NCBI RefSeq assembly: GCF_037974265.1
Contig: NZ_CP150233.1
Location: forward strand, 248,001 to 312,000
Direction of reading: 5' to 3'
Origin: Paenibacillus sp. FSL R5-0623
GTDB taxonomy: Bacteria; Bacillota; Bacilli; Paenibacillales; Paenibacillaceae
DNA length: 64,000 nucleotides
Part shown: one piece after another, positions 1 through 8,785 of the stretch
Numbering within the stretch: position 1 is the first letter of the stretch
Layout: each line of letters opens with the position of its first letter
Notes under the pieces: generated by a model
The model's database searches: none
Told to the model about the DNA's origin: nothing
The model's input: only the letters and a program-made list of their open reading frames with translations
Made by a program: the position numbers and the translations under genes

Positions 1-1
1 T

Positions 2-31
2 CTCGCAACCTTCTCGGTGCTGAATCGTTAA
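2..31 (+). CDS. possible C-terminal tail of an upstream gene
   Basis: Frame 2 is open from the window edge to a TAA at 29-31 (nine codons ending LNR), and an intrinsic terminator follows 36 bases later. That suggests a gene ends here. Another frame is open to a TGA at 37-39, so the frame is not certain. Nothing can be said about function. Confidence 0.22.
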   Translation, partial: LATFSVLNR

Positions 32-67
32 CTTTTTGAACTTGCATGTAAAGAATGCCATGTCAAT

Positions 68-103
68 TCCGGGGGAGATATAACCACCTCCGGGATTTTT
101 TTA
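68..103 (+). terminator. intrinsic terminator of the upstream gene
   Basis: TCCGGGGG pairs with CCTCCGGGA across an 11-base loop with one bulged G. A run of seven T follows directly. It separates whatever lies left of the window from the sugar transporter operon. Confidence 0.7.
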
Positions 104-200
104 TTCATACATAAGGGACACAATTCCCAATAGAAACGGCTCGCAATCGCTTGTCACACAAGGGTTTGTGGAATAAAGAGAAGTCGGAGAAAATTGCAAA

Positions 201-230
201 TTGATAAAAGTTTATCGGGCGATGTACTAT
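201..230 (+). promoter_or_regulatory. candidate sigma-A promoter of the LplBCA-type operon
   Basis: TTGATA (201-206) and TACTAT (225-230) are 18 bases apart, about 130 bases before the first transporter gene. The candidate cre box lies just downstream. This is a visual match only. Confidence 0.4.
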
Positions 231-237
231 CAAATTA

Positions 238-251
238 AGAAAGCGCTACCT
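238..251 (+). promoter_or_regulatory. candidate cre box (CcpA site)
   Basis: AGAAAGCGCTACCT matches the Bacillus cre consensus TGWAARCGYTWNCW at 13 of 14 positions; only the first base differs. It sits just downstream of the candidate -10 box, where CcpA would block initiation or early elongation. A catabolite-repressed sugar operon is the expected target. Confidence 0.5.
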
Positions 252-367
252 GATATGAATGTTTACATCATGTTTGTTAAACAAGGAACTAAGAGCAGAA
301 AAAAGGATGTTTAAGGGATGTAAATGTAATATATTATTACACTTGAGGTGTAGAAGGAGTGACGCAA

Positions 368-1345
368 ATGAGTCGAGCTACGGAAAGCATACCCGCCAAG
401 ATGGAACTCCAACAGAGGAAACATGTGGAGCCCAAGCGGCAGCATCCATTCATCAAAAGCCTCAAGAAACACTGGGAGCTCTACCTGCTCGTGCTGCCCC
501 CGGTGTTGTATCTGTTGATCTTCAAGTACATCCCTATGGTGGGTGTCCAAATCGCCTTCAAGGACTTCAGTGTGGTCAAAGGAATCTGGGGAAGCCCGTG
601 GGTCGGATTCAAACACTTTGAAGCCTTCTTCCAATCTCCAAACTTTTGGCTACTGATCAAGAATACGATAGGAATCAGCTTCTATTCCTTAATTGCGGGT
701 TTCCCCATTCCGATCCTGCTGGCGCTGGCGCTGAATGAGATTCGAACGGGTTACTTCAAGAAGACCGTACAGATGGTTACCTACGCTCCACATTTTATCT
801 CCACTGTTGTCATGGTATCCATTATCATTCTGATGCTCTCCCCGCATGTGGGCGTGGTAGACAAGCTGTTCACACTGCTCGGCTTCCCGATGACCAACTT
901 CATGGGTATTCCCGAATACTTCAAATCAATATATGTCTGGTCAGGTGTGTGGCAGGGCATGGGATATTCATCAATCATATACATTGCCGCCCTTGCTGGT
1001 GTTGATCCATCTCTCTATGAAGCAGCAAAGATGGACGGCGCATCAAGACTTCGGAAAATCTGGCACATCGACCTTCCAACACTCGTTCCAGTCACCGTCA
1101 TCATGCTAATTCTGAGTCTGGGAAGCATTATGGGCGTTGGCTTCGAGAAAATATACCTGATGCAGAATCCGCTCAACACAAGCGCTTCGGAGGTCATCTC
1201 CACGTATGTGTACAAGGTCGGTCTCATCGGGGCAAATTTCAGCTTCTCCTCGGCAGTAGGGTTCTTCAACTCCATTATCAACCTGATCCTGCTGGTTATC
1301 GTCAACGGCATATCCCGCAAAGTATCTCAGAACAGCTTGTGGTAA
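368..1345 (+). CDS. sugar ABC transporter permease, LplB-type
   Basis: This is an inner-membrane permease of the binding-protein-dependent carbohydrate ABC family (LplB/YtcP group), which imports oligosaccharides in Paenibacillus and Bacillus. The N-terminus is charged; the first membrane segment (LYLLVLPPVLYLLIF) follows, with about six in total. The EAA loop that docks the ATPase is visible as EAAKMDGASRLRKIW. I chose ATG 368 because AAGGAG (354-359) lies 8 bases before it; GTG 359 overlaps that site. The next gene begins 15 bases after the stop. No ATPase gene is in the cluster, so a shared MsmX-like ATPase is inferred. The substrate is not deducible; neighbouring GH3 and GH38 enzymes suggest a glycan fragment. 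Confidence 0.9.
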   Translation: MSRATESIPAKMELQQRKHVEPKRQHPFIKSLKKHWELYLLVLPPVLYLLIFKYIPMVGVQIAFKDFSVVKGIWGSPWVGFKHFEAFFQSPNFWLLIKNTIGISFYSLIAGFPIPILLALALNEIRTGYFKKTVQMVTYAPHFISTVVMVSIIILMLSPHVGVVDKLFTLLGFPMTNFMGIPEYFKSIYVWSGVWQGMGYSSIIYIAALAGVDPSLYEAAKMDGASRLRKIWHIDLPTLVPVTVIMLILSLGSIMGVGFEKIYLMQNPLNTSASEVISTYVYKVGLIGANFSFSSAVGFFNSIINLILLVIVNGISRKVSQNSLW

Positions 1346-1360
1346 AGGAGGAGCTTATCC

Positions 1361-2269
1361 ATGTTCAACCTCATTAATCGTAACCGGATCAAGGACCCGC
1401 TCGGTGATCGTATTTTCATGACATTCAACTATATCTTTCTGTTCGCCATACTGCTAACGGTGTTTTACCCGCTCTTGTATATCATCAGTTCTTCGTTTAG
1501 CTCTTCACGAGCCGTGACATCCGGTCAGGTGTGGCTGTTCCCGGTCGATTTTAATATCAAGGCGTACATCTCCATTTTCAAAAGCCAACAGCTTATGCTC
1601 GGTTTCTATAACACGATCATCTACACCGTAGTAGGCACGTTCATTAACGTGGCACTGACCGTCATGCTGGCGTATCCCCTATCGCGCAAATCGTTCTACG
1701 GACGAGGGGCCATTATCATTTTCATGATGATCACGATGTTCTTTGATGGCGGTCTGATTCCCACCTACCTGTTGATGAAGGACTTGCACCTGCTCGATAC
1801 ACGCTGGGCGATGTGGCTGCCCGGGGCGCTCGCGGTGTTCCAGGTCATCGTGGCGAGAACATTCTTCCAGTCTTCCATCCCGGAAGAGCTTGGAGAGGCC
1901 GCAGAAATGGACGGTTGCCGGGATATCCGGTATCTGGTCAGCGTGGTTCTTCCCTTATCAAAGCCTATTCTGGCAGTCATGACACTCATGTATGCCGTAG
2001 GTCACTGGAATGCGTACTTTGATGCACTGATCTACCTGCGTTCCGAGAAGTTGTTCCCTTTGCAATACGTGCTTCGCAATCTGCTCATCCTGAACGCGGC
2101 TGACCCGGCGATGCTCGCCAATACCAGCCAGCAGATGCGGGATCAGGGGTTTGAGCAGGTGTTGAAATATGCACTGATTGTCGTCGCGAGCATTCCCATT
2201 CTGATCATGTATCCATTTGTACAGAAGCATTTTGTTAAAGGGGTCATGGTTGGTTCCCTCAAAGGTTAA
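1361..2269 (+). CDS. sugar ABC transporter permease, LplC/YtcP-type
   Basis: Second permease of the same importer, MalG/LplC class, 302 residues with about six membrane segments. It has the class EAA loop (EAAEMDGCRDIRYLVSVVLP) and the typical C-terminal end FVKGVMVGSLKG seen in LplC-like proteins. AAAGGAGGAGC stands about 8 bases before ATG 1361. It should pair with the preceding LplB-like protein to form the membrane channel, fed by the lipoprotein encoded next. Confidence 0.9.
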   Translation: MFNLINRNRIKDPLGDRIFMTFNYIFLFAILLTVFYPLLYIISSSFSSSRAVTSGQVWLFPVDFNIKAYISIFKSQQLMLGFYNTIIYTVVGTFINVALTVMLAYPLSRKSFYGRGAIIIFMMITMFFDGGLIPTYLLMKDLHLLDTRWAMWLPGALAVFQVIVARTFFQSSIPEELGEAAEMDGCRDIRYLVSVVLPLSKPILAVMTLMYAVGHWNAYFDALIYLRSEKLFPLQYVLRNLLILNAADPAMLANTSQQMRDQGFEQVLKYALIVVASIPILIMYPFVQKHFVKGVMVGSLKG

Positions 2270-2281
2270 TCCTTGTGAATT

Positions 2282-2327
2282 AAGCCCGGTTGCCTCTTGA
2301 AAGGAGGTGGGAGGAACACGCCGGCTT
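2282..2327 (+). other. intercistronic hairpin before the solute-binding protein gene
   Basis: AAGCCcGG and CCGGCTT can pair around a purine-rich loop that holds a Shine-Dalgarno-like AAGGAGGTGGGAGG but no start codon. Hairpins between permease and binding-protein genes can stabilise or process mRNA so that more binding protein is made. That role is an inference. Confidence 0.3.
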
Positions 2328-2397
2328 CCGGGGTCGATTTTATATGCTTGCACTACAACCCAATAATTTGCCGTTATGAAAAAAAGGAGGAGTCAGA

Positions 2398-4032
2398 TTG
2401 AGAAAATCTTGGATTTCGATGTTGTTTCTGGTCTTTGCTTCGATGGCTTTGTTGTCCGCATGCAGTTCATCCGAGGAATCGGGTGGTAGCGACGGTAGCG
2501 GTGAGAGCGGCGGTCCTGTCACAATGACCTTCTTTGCTCCGCAAGGCAAAGCGTCCATGGAAGAGAATGAATTCACCCAATTTATCGAAGACAAGTTCGA
2601 CGTTACCCTAAAATGGGATCTGGCCCCAACGGACGCCTTGCAGGATCGCAGACAATTGCTGCTGGCTAGTGGTGATTATCCCGAAGTGTTTCTTCACGGC
2701 AAGTTCACCACCTCAGACCTTCAAACCTATGGAAAACAGGGCGTGTTCCTTCCGCTACAAGATCTGATTCAGAAGTATGGTCCGAATCTGACCAAGATTA
2801 TGGAAGAGAAGCCATACTTCAAAGAAGCCATCACGGCACCGGACGGCAACATCTATGCGCTGCCGATCTTCAATGAATGTTACCACTGTACGTATGCACA
2901 GAAATACTGGATCAACACGGAATGGCTCGATAATCTGGGTCTGAAAATGCCAACCACAACTGATGAACTGTATACCGTTCTGAAGGCGTTTAAGACACAA
3001 GATCCAAACGGTAACGGGAAAGCGGACGAGATTCCACTTACAGGTGCACCGAACAAGTATGTATGGAATGGCAACATTGATGCCTATCTGATGAATAGCT
3101 TTATATACAATGACAACGACAAATATCTGATCGTGAACGATGGCAAGGTAAGTTTTGCCGCCAATCAGGAAGGTTGGAAGAAAGGGCTGGAGTACATGAA
3201 CAAGCTGTATGCAGATGGCCTGATTGATCCGGCTTCCTTTACACAGAACGATCAGGCGATAGGACAGCTGGGGAACAAGGAAGGCGACGAAGTGGTCGGC
3301 TCCATTACAACAGCGCTGGTCAGTTATCTCGTGAATACTTATGACAAAGACATCACCCGTCACCAACACTGGGAGATCGTTCCTCCATTGAAAGGACCAG
3401 ATGGAGTGCAGACGACAGGCGCTACACAGAGCGTAGGTGAGTTTGAGTTTGCCATTACCAACAAAGCGACAGAAGCACAGCAGATTGCCGCCATCAAAAT
3501 CGTAGACTACATGTTCAGTGAAGAAGGTGCGCTGTACGCGGAGTATGGACCAACTGAAGGCAAGGGCTGGAAGAAGGCAGATGCCGATGAGAAAAACATC
3601 AATGGCGAGCCGGCCAAATACAGCTACTACAACCTGCCTGAGCGTGATCCAAACGTTGTTGTGAACGAGAGCTGGTCACAGATCGGAGCCCATGACTTGT
3701 CCAACACGTTCCGTAATCTGTTTGCCGAAGGACAGAATCCTTTAGAAGCAGAGGGTTATGGTACACGTCTGGCTCAAGCTACCAATGTGTATGAACCTTA
3801 TGCACCCAAAGAAGTATACCCTGCGAACGTATTTATTCGTCCAGAGGATACTGAATCAGCAGCACAACTGACTACAGCCATTAAGGATTATGTGCAGACG
3901 AATATGGCACAGTTCATTATTGGCAGCAAGAGCATTGATAAGGAATGGGATTCGTATGTCAAAGGCTTCGATGGTCTCGGACTGAGTAATTACCTTGAGA
4001 TCTACCAGCGTGCCATTGAGAAAAATCAATAA
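2398..4032 (+). CDS. extracellular sugar-binding lipoprotein, LplA-type
   Basis: Solute-binding protein of the ABC importer, 544 residues, the large LplA-like class. The N-terminus is a lipoprotein signal: positive start, hydrophobic core, and lipobox LLSAC with the lipidated Cys at about residue 21. A Ser/Gly-rich linker follows. The start is TTG 2398, supported by AAAAAGGAGG (2381-2390) 7 bases before it; no ATG serves this frame with a better site. It would sit on the outer face of the membrane and deliver ligand to the two permeases upstream. The ligand is unknown. Confidence 0.9.
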   Translation: MRKSWISMLFLVFASMALLSACSSSEESGGSDGSGESGGPVTMTFFAPQGKASMEENEFTQFIEDKFDVTLKWDLAPTDALQDRRQLLLASGDYPEVFLHGKFTTSDLQTYGKQGVFLPLQDLIQKYGPNLTKIMEEKPYFKEAITAPDGNIYALPIFNECYHCTYAQKYWINTEWLDNLGLKMPTTTDELYTVLKAFKTQDPNGNGKADEIPLTGAPNKYVWNGNIDAYLMNSFIYNDNDKYLIVNDGKVSFAANQEGWKKGLEYMNKLYADGLIDPASFTQNDQAIGQLGNKEGDEVVGSITTALVSYLVNTYDKDITRHQHWEIVPPLKGPDGVQTTGATQSVGEFEFAITNKATEAQQIAAIKIVDYMFSEEGALYAEYGPTEGKGWKKADADEKNINGEPAKYSYYNLPERDPNVVVNESWSQIGAHDLSNTFRNLFAEGQNPLEAEGYGTRLAQATNVYEPYAPKEVYPANVFIRPEDTESAAQLTTAIKDYVQTNMAQFIIGSKSIDKEWDSYVKGFDGLGLSNYLEIYQRAIEKNQ

Positions 4033-4054
4033 TTGAAGGATTCAATATAGAGGC

Positions 4055-4092
4055 TGTCCCGTCTGTCACCCGTGACCGGGACGGTCTTCTCC
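4055..4092 (+). terminator. probable terminator of the LplBCA-type operon
   Basis: GTCCCG/CGGGAC forms an outer stem and GTCAC/GTGAC an inner stem, then a pyrimidine-rich tail GGTCTTCTCC. The T run is poor, so termination may be partial. Confidence 0.5.
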
Positions 4093-4207
4093 TATGACAA
4101 CCCCACGTCATCCGATATAATGTACTGAATATTTATGGGAAATTAGCAATCAGCACAGGTGTTTGTCGTCATATAGCATGAACAGTAACGGTGGGGGGAT
4201 CTCGGAG

Positions 4208-6427
4208 ATGAACAACAATTGGTTTAGGCGTTTGCTGTTATCGTATCTGCCTGTTTTCTTTATTGTGACGACCATTCTCTTTTTTATTTTCTTCCAGGTA
4301 TTCAATGAACAGAACCGGAGGGAAGCGCTCAAGGCCAATGAATTCCTGGCATCACAGGTAACGCAATATCTGGACAACTCCCTGCGTTCCATCGATTTCA
4401 AGGTACTGCGTGAGATTTTGACCAACCCTAACTTGAAGAATTATTTCTCGGTATCTGGCAGCGAAGATGTGTATGCCGGCATTCAGGCGGTCCAGGTGGT
4501 TGATGAATTGAAAATAGAGTATCCGCTGATTGATTCGATTTATCTCGTTCGATACGGGGATGGCACGGTCTTCAGTAACGGGAAGGCTGTTCCGATTGAA
4601 GAGTTCCCGGATGCAGACTTTATTGCAGATAGCCGGTCAAGGGATGAACAGAAGTGGGCAGGAGCACGAGCGTTCCGGGCTTTTCCATCGCAAGCGACGG
4701 AGCAGGTAATTACTATTGTGCGAAGTGTAGGAAACGGCAAAGGACTTGTGGTGACAAATGTGGACCTGAGTACCCTGAGAAAATCCATTATGCAGATGTA
4801 TGATCCGGAATTTACGTTTGTGAACATCTTCAACCGTTCGGGCGGCAATCTGTGGGATAGCAGCATGCCAGGAGGGATTGCAGCTTCTACTAAAACCACG
4901 TCGGGAGAAGTCTTCTCCGAATTTACGTCGAGTTATAGTGGTTGGAAGGTGCAGACAGGTCTCAACAATGGAAAAATCGTCAAATGGACTCTGCAATTTT
5001 ATAATATTTGGTTTGCCTTTGCTGTAGTGGTTGTGTTGATCGGTGTGGTATGGGTGATCTACGTGACCCGTAGAAATTACAAGCCGATTCAGCAGATTGT
5101 CACGTTGATTCAGACCGTCTCTTCGCAGAAACAATCGGGGCTCAACTATGGCAAGGAGAATGAGTTCCGATTTATCCATACAACGCTGGAACGCATGATT
5201 GATCAGACGAGGCAATATCAGGAGGAGCATGAAGAGAATCTGATTTTGCAGAAAAAAATGTTCTTTCAGGAGTTGCTGGAGGGCACACGAGACTTTACGA
5301 GCACGGAGCTGACAGCGGAGATGAGGAAGTTCAAACTGCCTGAGCTGCAGCATCGTTGGGCCGTCATGGTAGTCGAGATGGATCGGTATGATGCATTTGT
5401 GACGGAGTATCATCACCAGGACCAATCCCTCCTGAAATTCGTGTTATCCAGTATTCTGCAGGAGAGTGCACGTCATGAAGGAACGGAAGTGTGGGCTGAA
5501 TGGATCTCCGATCAGCGTCTGTACGCCATTCTCTGGATTCCAGAAATGGAACAGGCCGAGGAGACCGAGCATCGGTTGCTCACTGGTTATTTGGACAGAA
5601 TTGATCAGTATCTGAACTTTACTGTGACCATCGGTGTTGGTCGGGTTGCCGTCGATATTCGGGGACTGAGAGCTTCATTGAAAGAAGCTGTGCACGCGCT
5701 GGAATACAAGGCTGTACTGGGGATGAATCGTATCATTCCGTGTAGTGACGTGCCGAATTCAACCAATGATGTGTATGAGTTCCTGAAGACCATCTCACTG
5801 CTGGTTCAGGCGATGCGCTTATCGGACGATGTCTGGGAAAAGCATTTTGAAAGGCTATTTGAACAGATTAGTGAGTCTGTCCTGTCCCGTCAGGAGATTA
5901 TGAATACGATCCAATTGTTATTTCAACATTACAATCGGGAATTCGCTGAACTTCCACGAGAGTATCAGGAGTCGTGGGCAGCGATATTCACTCCACTTCT
6001 TCCAAGGCTTGAGGGCTGGGAAACGTTAGACGATCTGCGTGAGCTGTGCTGGGAAGGATTCCGGGAACTGGCGCTGCAGATGCAGACGCTGCATTGTTCC
6101 CGAAAACACAGATCACATATTCTGGAGATTCGCAAATACATCGAAGAGCATTACAACAATCCTGATCTGTCACTGAACTACCTTAGTGATCTATTCGATA
6201 TTAATCCGAAGTATCTGAGCAAGCTTTTCAAGGATGAGATTGGGGAGAAGTTTGTGGATCTGCTCATTAGTCATCGTATCGAAAAAGCCAAGCTGCTCAT
6301 GCAGGAGACGGATAAGGCCATTCAGGAGATCAGTGAGGAAGTGGGATACACGAACTATAATTCCTTCAACCGGGCCTTCAAGAACGTGGTGGGTGTGGCA
6401 CCAAGTGACTACCGCAAAGCCATGTGA
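4208..6427 (+). CDS. membrane-anchored AraC-family regulator with extracellular sensor
   Basis: About 739 residues. A first membrane helix (about residues 10-32) is followed by an extracellular region of about 240 residues, a second helix (about 280-300, FAFAVVVVLIGVVWVIYVTR), a linker, and a C-terminal AraC DNA-binding domain (about 635-735) ending in VGYTNYNSFNRAFKNVVG. This design is common next to LplABC operons in Paenibacillus. It is thought to couple sensing of an external sugar or loaded binding protein to transcription without a separate kinase. I chose ATG 4208, with GGTGGGGGG about 9 bases upstream; TTG 4163 and ATG 4178 are in frame but poorly placed. It probably controls the transporter upstream and the glycosidase genes downstream. 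Confidence 0.88.
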   Translation: MNNNWFRRLLLSYLPVFFIVTTILFFIFFQVFNEQNRREALKANEFLASQVTQYLDNSLRSIDFKVLREILTNPNLKNYFSVSGSEDVYAGIQAVQVVDELKIEYPLIDSIYLVRYGDGTVFSNGKAVPIEEFPDADFIADSRSRDEQKWAGARAFRAFPSQATEQVITIVRSVGNGKGLVVTNVDLSTLRKSIMQMYDPEFTFVNIFNRSGGNLWDSSMPGGIAASTKTTSGEVFSEFTSSYSGWKVQTGLNNGKIVKWTLQFYNIWFAFAVVVVLIGVVWVIYVTRRNYKPIQQIVTLIQTVSSQKQSGLNYGKENEFRFIHTTLERMIDQTRQYQEEHEENLILQKKMFFQELLEGTRDFTSTELTAEMRKFKLPELQHRWAVMVVEMDRYDAFVTEYHHQDQSLLKFVLSSILQESARHEGTEVWAEWISDQRLYAILWIPEMEQAEETEHRLLTGYLDRIDQYLNFTVTIGVGRVAVDIRGLRASLKEAVHALEYKAVLGMNRIIPCSDVPNSTNDVYEFLKTISLLVQAMRLSDDVWEKHFERLFEQISESVLSRQEIMNTIQLLFQHYNREFAELPREYQESWAAIFTPLLPRLEGWETLDDLRELCWEGFRELALQMQTLHCSRKHRSHILEIRKYIEEHYNNPDLSLNYLSDLFDINPKYLSKLFKDEIGEKFVDLLISHRIEKAKLLMQETDKAIQEISEEVGYTNYNSFNRAFKNVVGVAPSDYRKAM

Positions 6428-6472
6428 GTGCACGCGCCTAACTAATTCCGAACGCATAAGGAGAATGTGCAT

Positions 6473-8785
6473 ATGGACTATAAAGATGCTTCGCTTCCCA
6501 TTCAGGAACGGGTTCAGGATCTGATCGGACGGATGACAACGGCAGAGAAGATTGGACAACTCATTCAGCCGATGGGATGGAAGACGTATGATAAAGCAGC
6601 TGATGGTACAGTACAGGTGACGGAAGAGTTCAAAGCAGACATGGAACAGGGCGGTGTCGGTTCTCTGTATGGTGTGCTTCGGGCCGATCCATGGACTGAA
6701 GTGACACTTGAAACGGGGCTTACTCCACGGCAGGGAGCCGTTGCCACAAATGTCATTCAGCAGTATGCCATGGAGCATTCCCGGCTGGGCATTCCCATTT
6801 TGTTCGGAGAAGAATGTTCCCACGGGCATATGGCGATCGGGGCAACAGTTTTTCCGGTACCGTTAACGGTGGGCAGCACATGGAATATGGAGTTATACCG
6901 CAAGATGTGTGAAGCCATCGCTGTGGAGACCCGGAGCCAGGGGGGAGCGGCAACGTATTCCCCGGTGCTGGATGTCGTACGTGACCCGAGATGGGGGCGG
7001 ACGGAGGAATGTTTTGCCGAAGATCCATACTTGATTGGTGAATTTGCAGTAGAAGCCATGAAGGGACTACAGGGTAACCGCCTTGATTCCAACCAGACGA
7101 TTGTGGCGACACTTAAGCATTTTGCAGCTTATGGCAGTTCGGAGGGTGGGCGTAATGCAGCACCTGTGCATATGGGATTACGTGAATTGCATGAAATAGA
7201 TCTGTTGCCATTCAAAAAGGCAGTGGAAGCCGGGGCTTGCTCCGTGATGACCGCATATAACGAAATTGATGGGGTACCTTGCACGTCCAGTACGTATCTG
7301 CTGAATGACCTTCTGCGTGAGCAGTGGGGTTTTGATGGGTTTGTGATTACTGATTTTGGCGCCATTCAGATGCTGGTCCATGGACATAACACCGCTGAGA
7401 ACGGGGAGCAGGCCGTGGCACAGTCTCTTCAAGCAGGAGTGGATATGGAGATGTCCGGGTACATGTACCGCAAACATCTCGGTCAGGCGTTGGAGCAGGG
7501 GCTGATCGAAGAGAAGGATCTGGACTTGGCTGTGCGGCGGGTGTTGGAGACGAAATTCAGACTCGGGTTATTTGAAAAGCCTTTCGTTGATCCAGAGTTT
7601 GCAGAGCGGATTATCGGATGTGAAGACCATACTCAGCTGGCGAGGGAAGTGGCACAAGAGGGGATTGTTTTACTGAAAAATGAGGGGAATACCCTTCCGC
7701 TTGCCAAAACAGGTACGAAGATAGCTGTCATTGGTCCGAACGCGAACCATATCTATAACCAACTTGGGGACTATACCTCGCCACAACCGAGAGAGCAGAT
7801 TGTCACCGTACTGGATGGCATTACGCGCAAACTTGGCGCGGATTCGGGTCAGGTACTGTACGCACCTGGTTGCCGGATTAAAGGCGATTCCAGAGAGGGA
7901 TTTGCACAAGCGCTCGCCTGTGCGGAACAGGCCGATGTCATTGTGATGGTGATGGGTGGTTCCAGCGCCCGCGATTTTGGTGAAGGCACGATAGACTTGC
8001 GGACAGGTGCTTCAGTGGTAACCGATGATCCATGGAACGACATGGAGTGCGGTGAGGGCATTGACCGGGCATCCCTGAATCTCATGGGTATTCAATTGGA
8101 GCTGGTGCAGGAGGTACATAAGCTCGGGAAACCCGTTATCGTGGTGTATATTAACGGCCGCCCCATTGCTGAACCTTGGATTGATGAGCATGTCCATGCC
8201 ATTGTGGAAGCGTGGTACCCCGGACAGGAAGGTGGTAACGCGATTGCGGATATTCTGTTTGGCGATGTGAATCCATCGGGGCGCCTTACGGTTTCCATTC
8301 CCAAGCATGTTGGGCAACTTCCGATCTACTATCATGCCAAACGCACTCGTGGCAAGCGGTATCTGGAGATGGATCTGGCGCCGCAGTATCCGTTTGGATA
8401 TGGACTGAGCTACACCGATTTCAGTTACGAGAATGTAAGGGTTGTACCCGACGTAATTGGTCCAGAAGATGAGGCACAGGTGATGGTTGAAGTCACCAAT
8501 ACTGGAGCGGTATCGGGAAGCGAGGTTGTGCAGTTGTACATCACGGATGTATCGGCTTCGGTCACCCGAGCTGAAATGTCACTGAGGGGTTTTCGTAAAA
8601 TCCATCTGGAGCCAGGACAGACCCAGACCGTTACATTCCCTGTGCAAAAAGAACATCTCGCACTGATCGACTCTCGTCTCCAGTCTGTCGTAGAACCGGG
8701 TGAATTCAGGCTCATGGTTGGCCGCAATTCGGCTGACTGGACCGCTTGTAGTCTGCATATCCAGAAGGTGGGGGCGAAGGTATGA
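6473..8785 (+). CDS. glycoside hydrolase family 3 (beta-glucosidase/xylosidase type)
   Basis: Retaining exo-beta-glycosidase, 770 residues. The N-terminal (beta/alpha)8 domain carries the GH3 signature, with the probable catalytic nucleophile Asp at about residue 294 in VITDFGAI and substrate-pocket motif LKHFAAYG. The alpha/beta sandwich domain and a C-terminal fibronectin-III-like domain (PFGYGLSYTDFSYENV onward) complete the usual architecture. No signal peptide is seen, so it should act in the cytosol on imported oligosaccharides. ATG 6473 has AAGGAG 9 bases upstream; GTG 6467 is too close. The stop overlaps the next start as ATGA, which indicates translational coupling with the GH38 gene. 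The sugar specificity cannot be read from sequence. Confidence 0.92.
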   Translation: MDYKDASLPIQERVQDLIGRMTTAEKIGQLIQPMGWKTYDKAADGTVQVTEEFKADMEQGGVGSLYGVLRADPWTEVTLETGLTPRQGAVATNVIQQYAMEHSRLGIPILFGEECSHGHMAIGATVFPVPLTVGSTWNMELYRKMCEAIAVETRSQGGAATYSPVLDVVRDPRWGRTEECFAEDPYLIGEFAVEAMKGLQGNRLDSNQTIVATLKHFAAYGSSEGGRNAAPVHMGLRELHEIDLLPFKKAVEAGACSVMTAYNEIDGVPCTSSTYLLNDLLREQWGFDGFVITDFGAIQMLVHGHNTAENGEQAVAQSLQAGVDMEMSGYMYRKHLGQALEQGLIEEKDLDLAVRRVLETKFRLGLFEKPFVDPEFAERIIGCEDHTQLAREVAQEGIVLLKNEGNTLPLAKTGTKIAVIGPNANHIYNQLGDYTSPQPREQIVTVLDGITRKLGADSGQVLYAPGCRIKGDSREGFAQALACAEQADVIVMVMGGSSARDFGEGTIDLRTGASVVTDDPWNDMECGEGIDRASLNLMGIQLELVQEVHKLGKPVIVVYINGRPIAEPWIDEHVHAIVEAWYPGQEGGNAIADILFGDVNPSGRLTVSIPKHVGQLPIYYHAKRTRGKRYLEMDLAPQYPFGYGLSYTDFSYENVRVVPDVIGPEDEAQVMVEVTNTGAVSGSEVVQLYITDVSASVTRAEMSLRGFRKIHLEPGQTQTVTFPVQKEHLALIDSRLQSVVEPGEFRLMVGRNSADWTACSLHIQKVGAKV

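Noticed and set aside
259..634. Open frames of 120 and 107 codons on both strands over the start of the LplB-like gene
   Set aside because: They overlap a clear permease gene in other frames, have no ribosome site, and show no domain.
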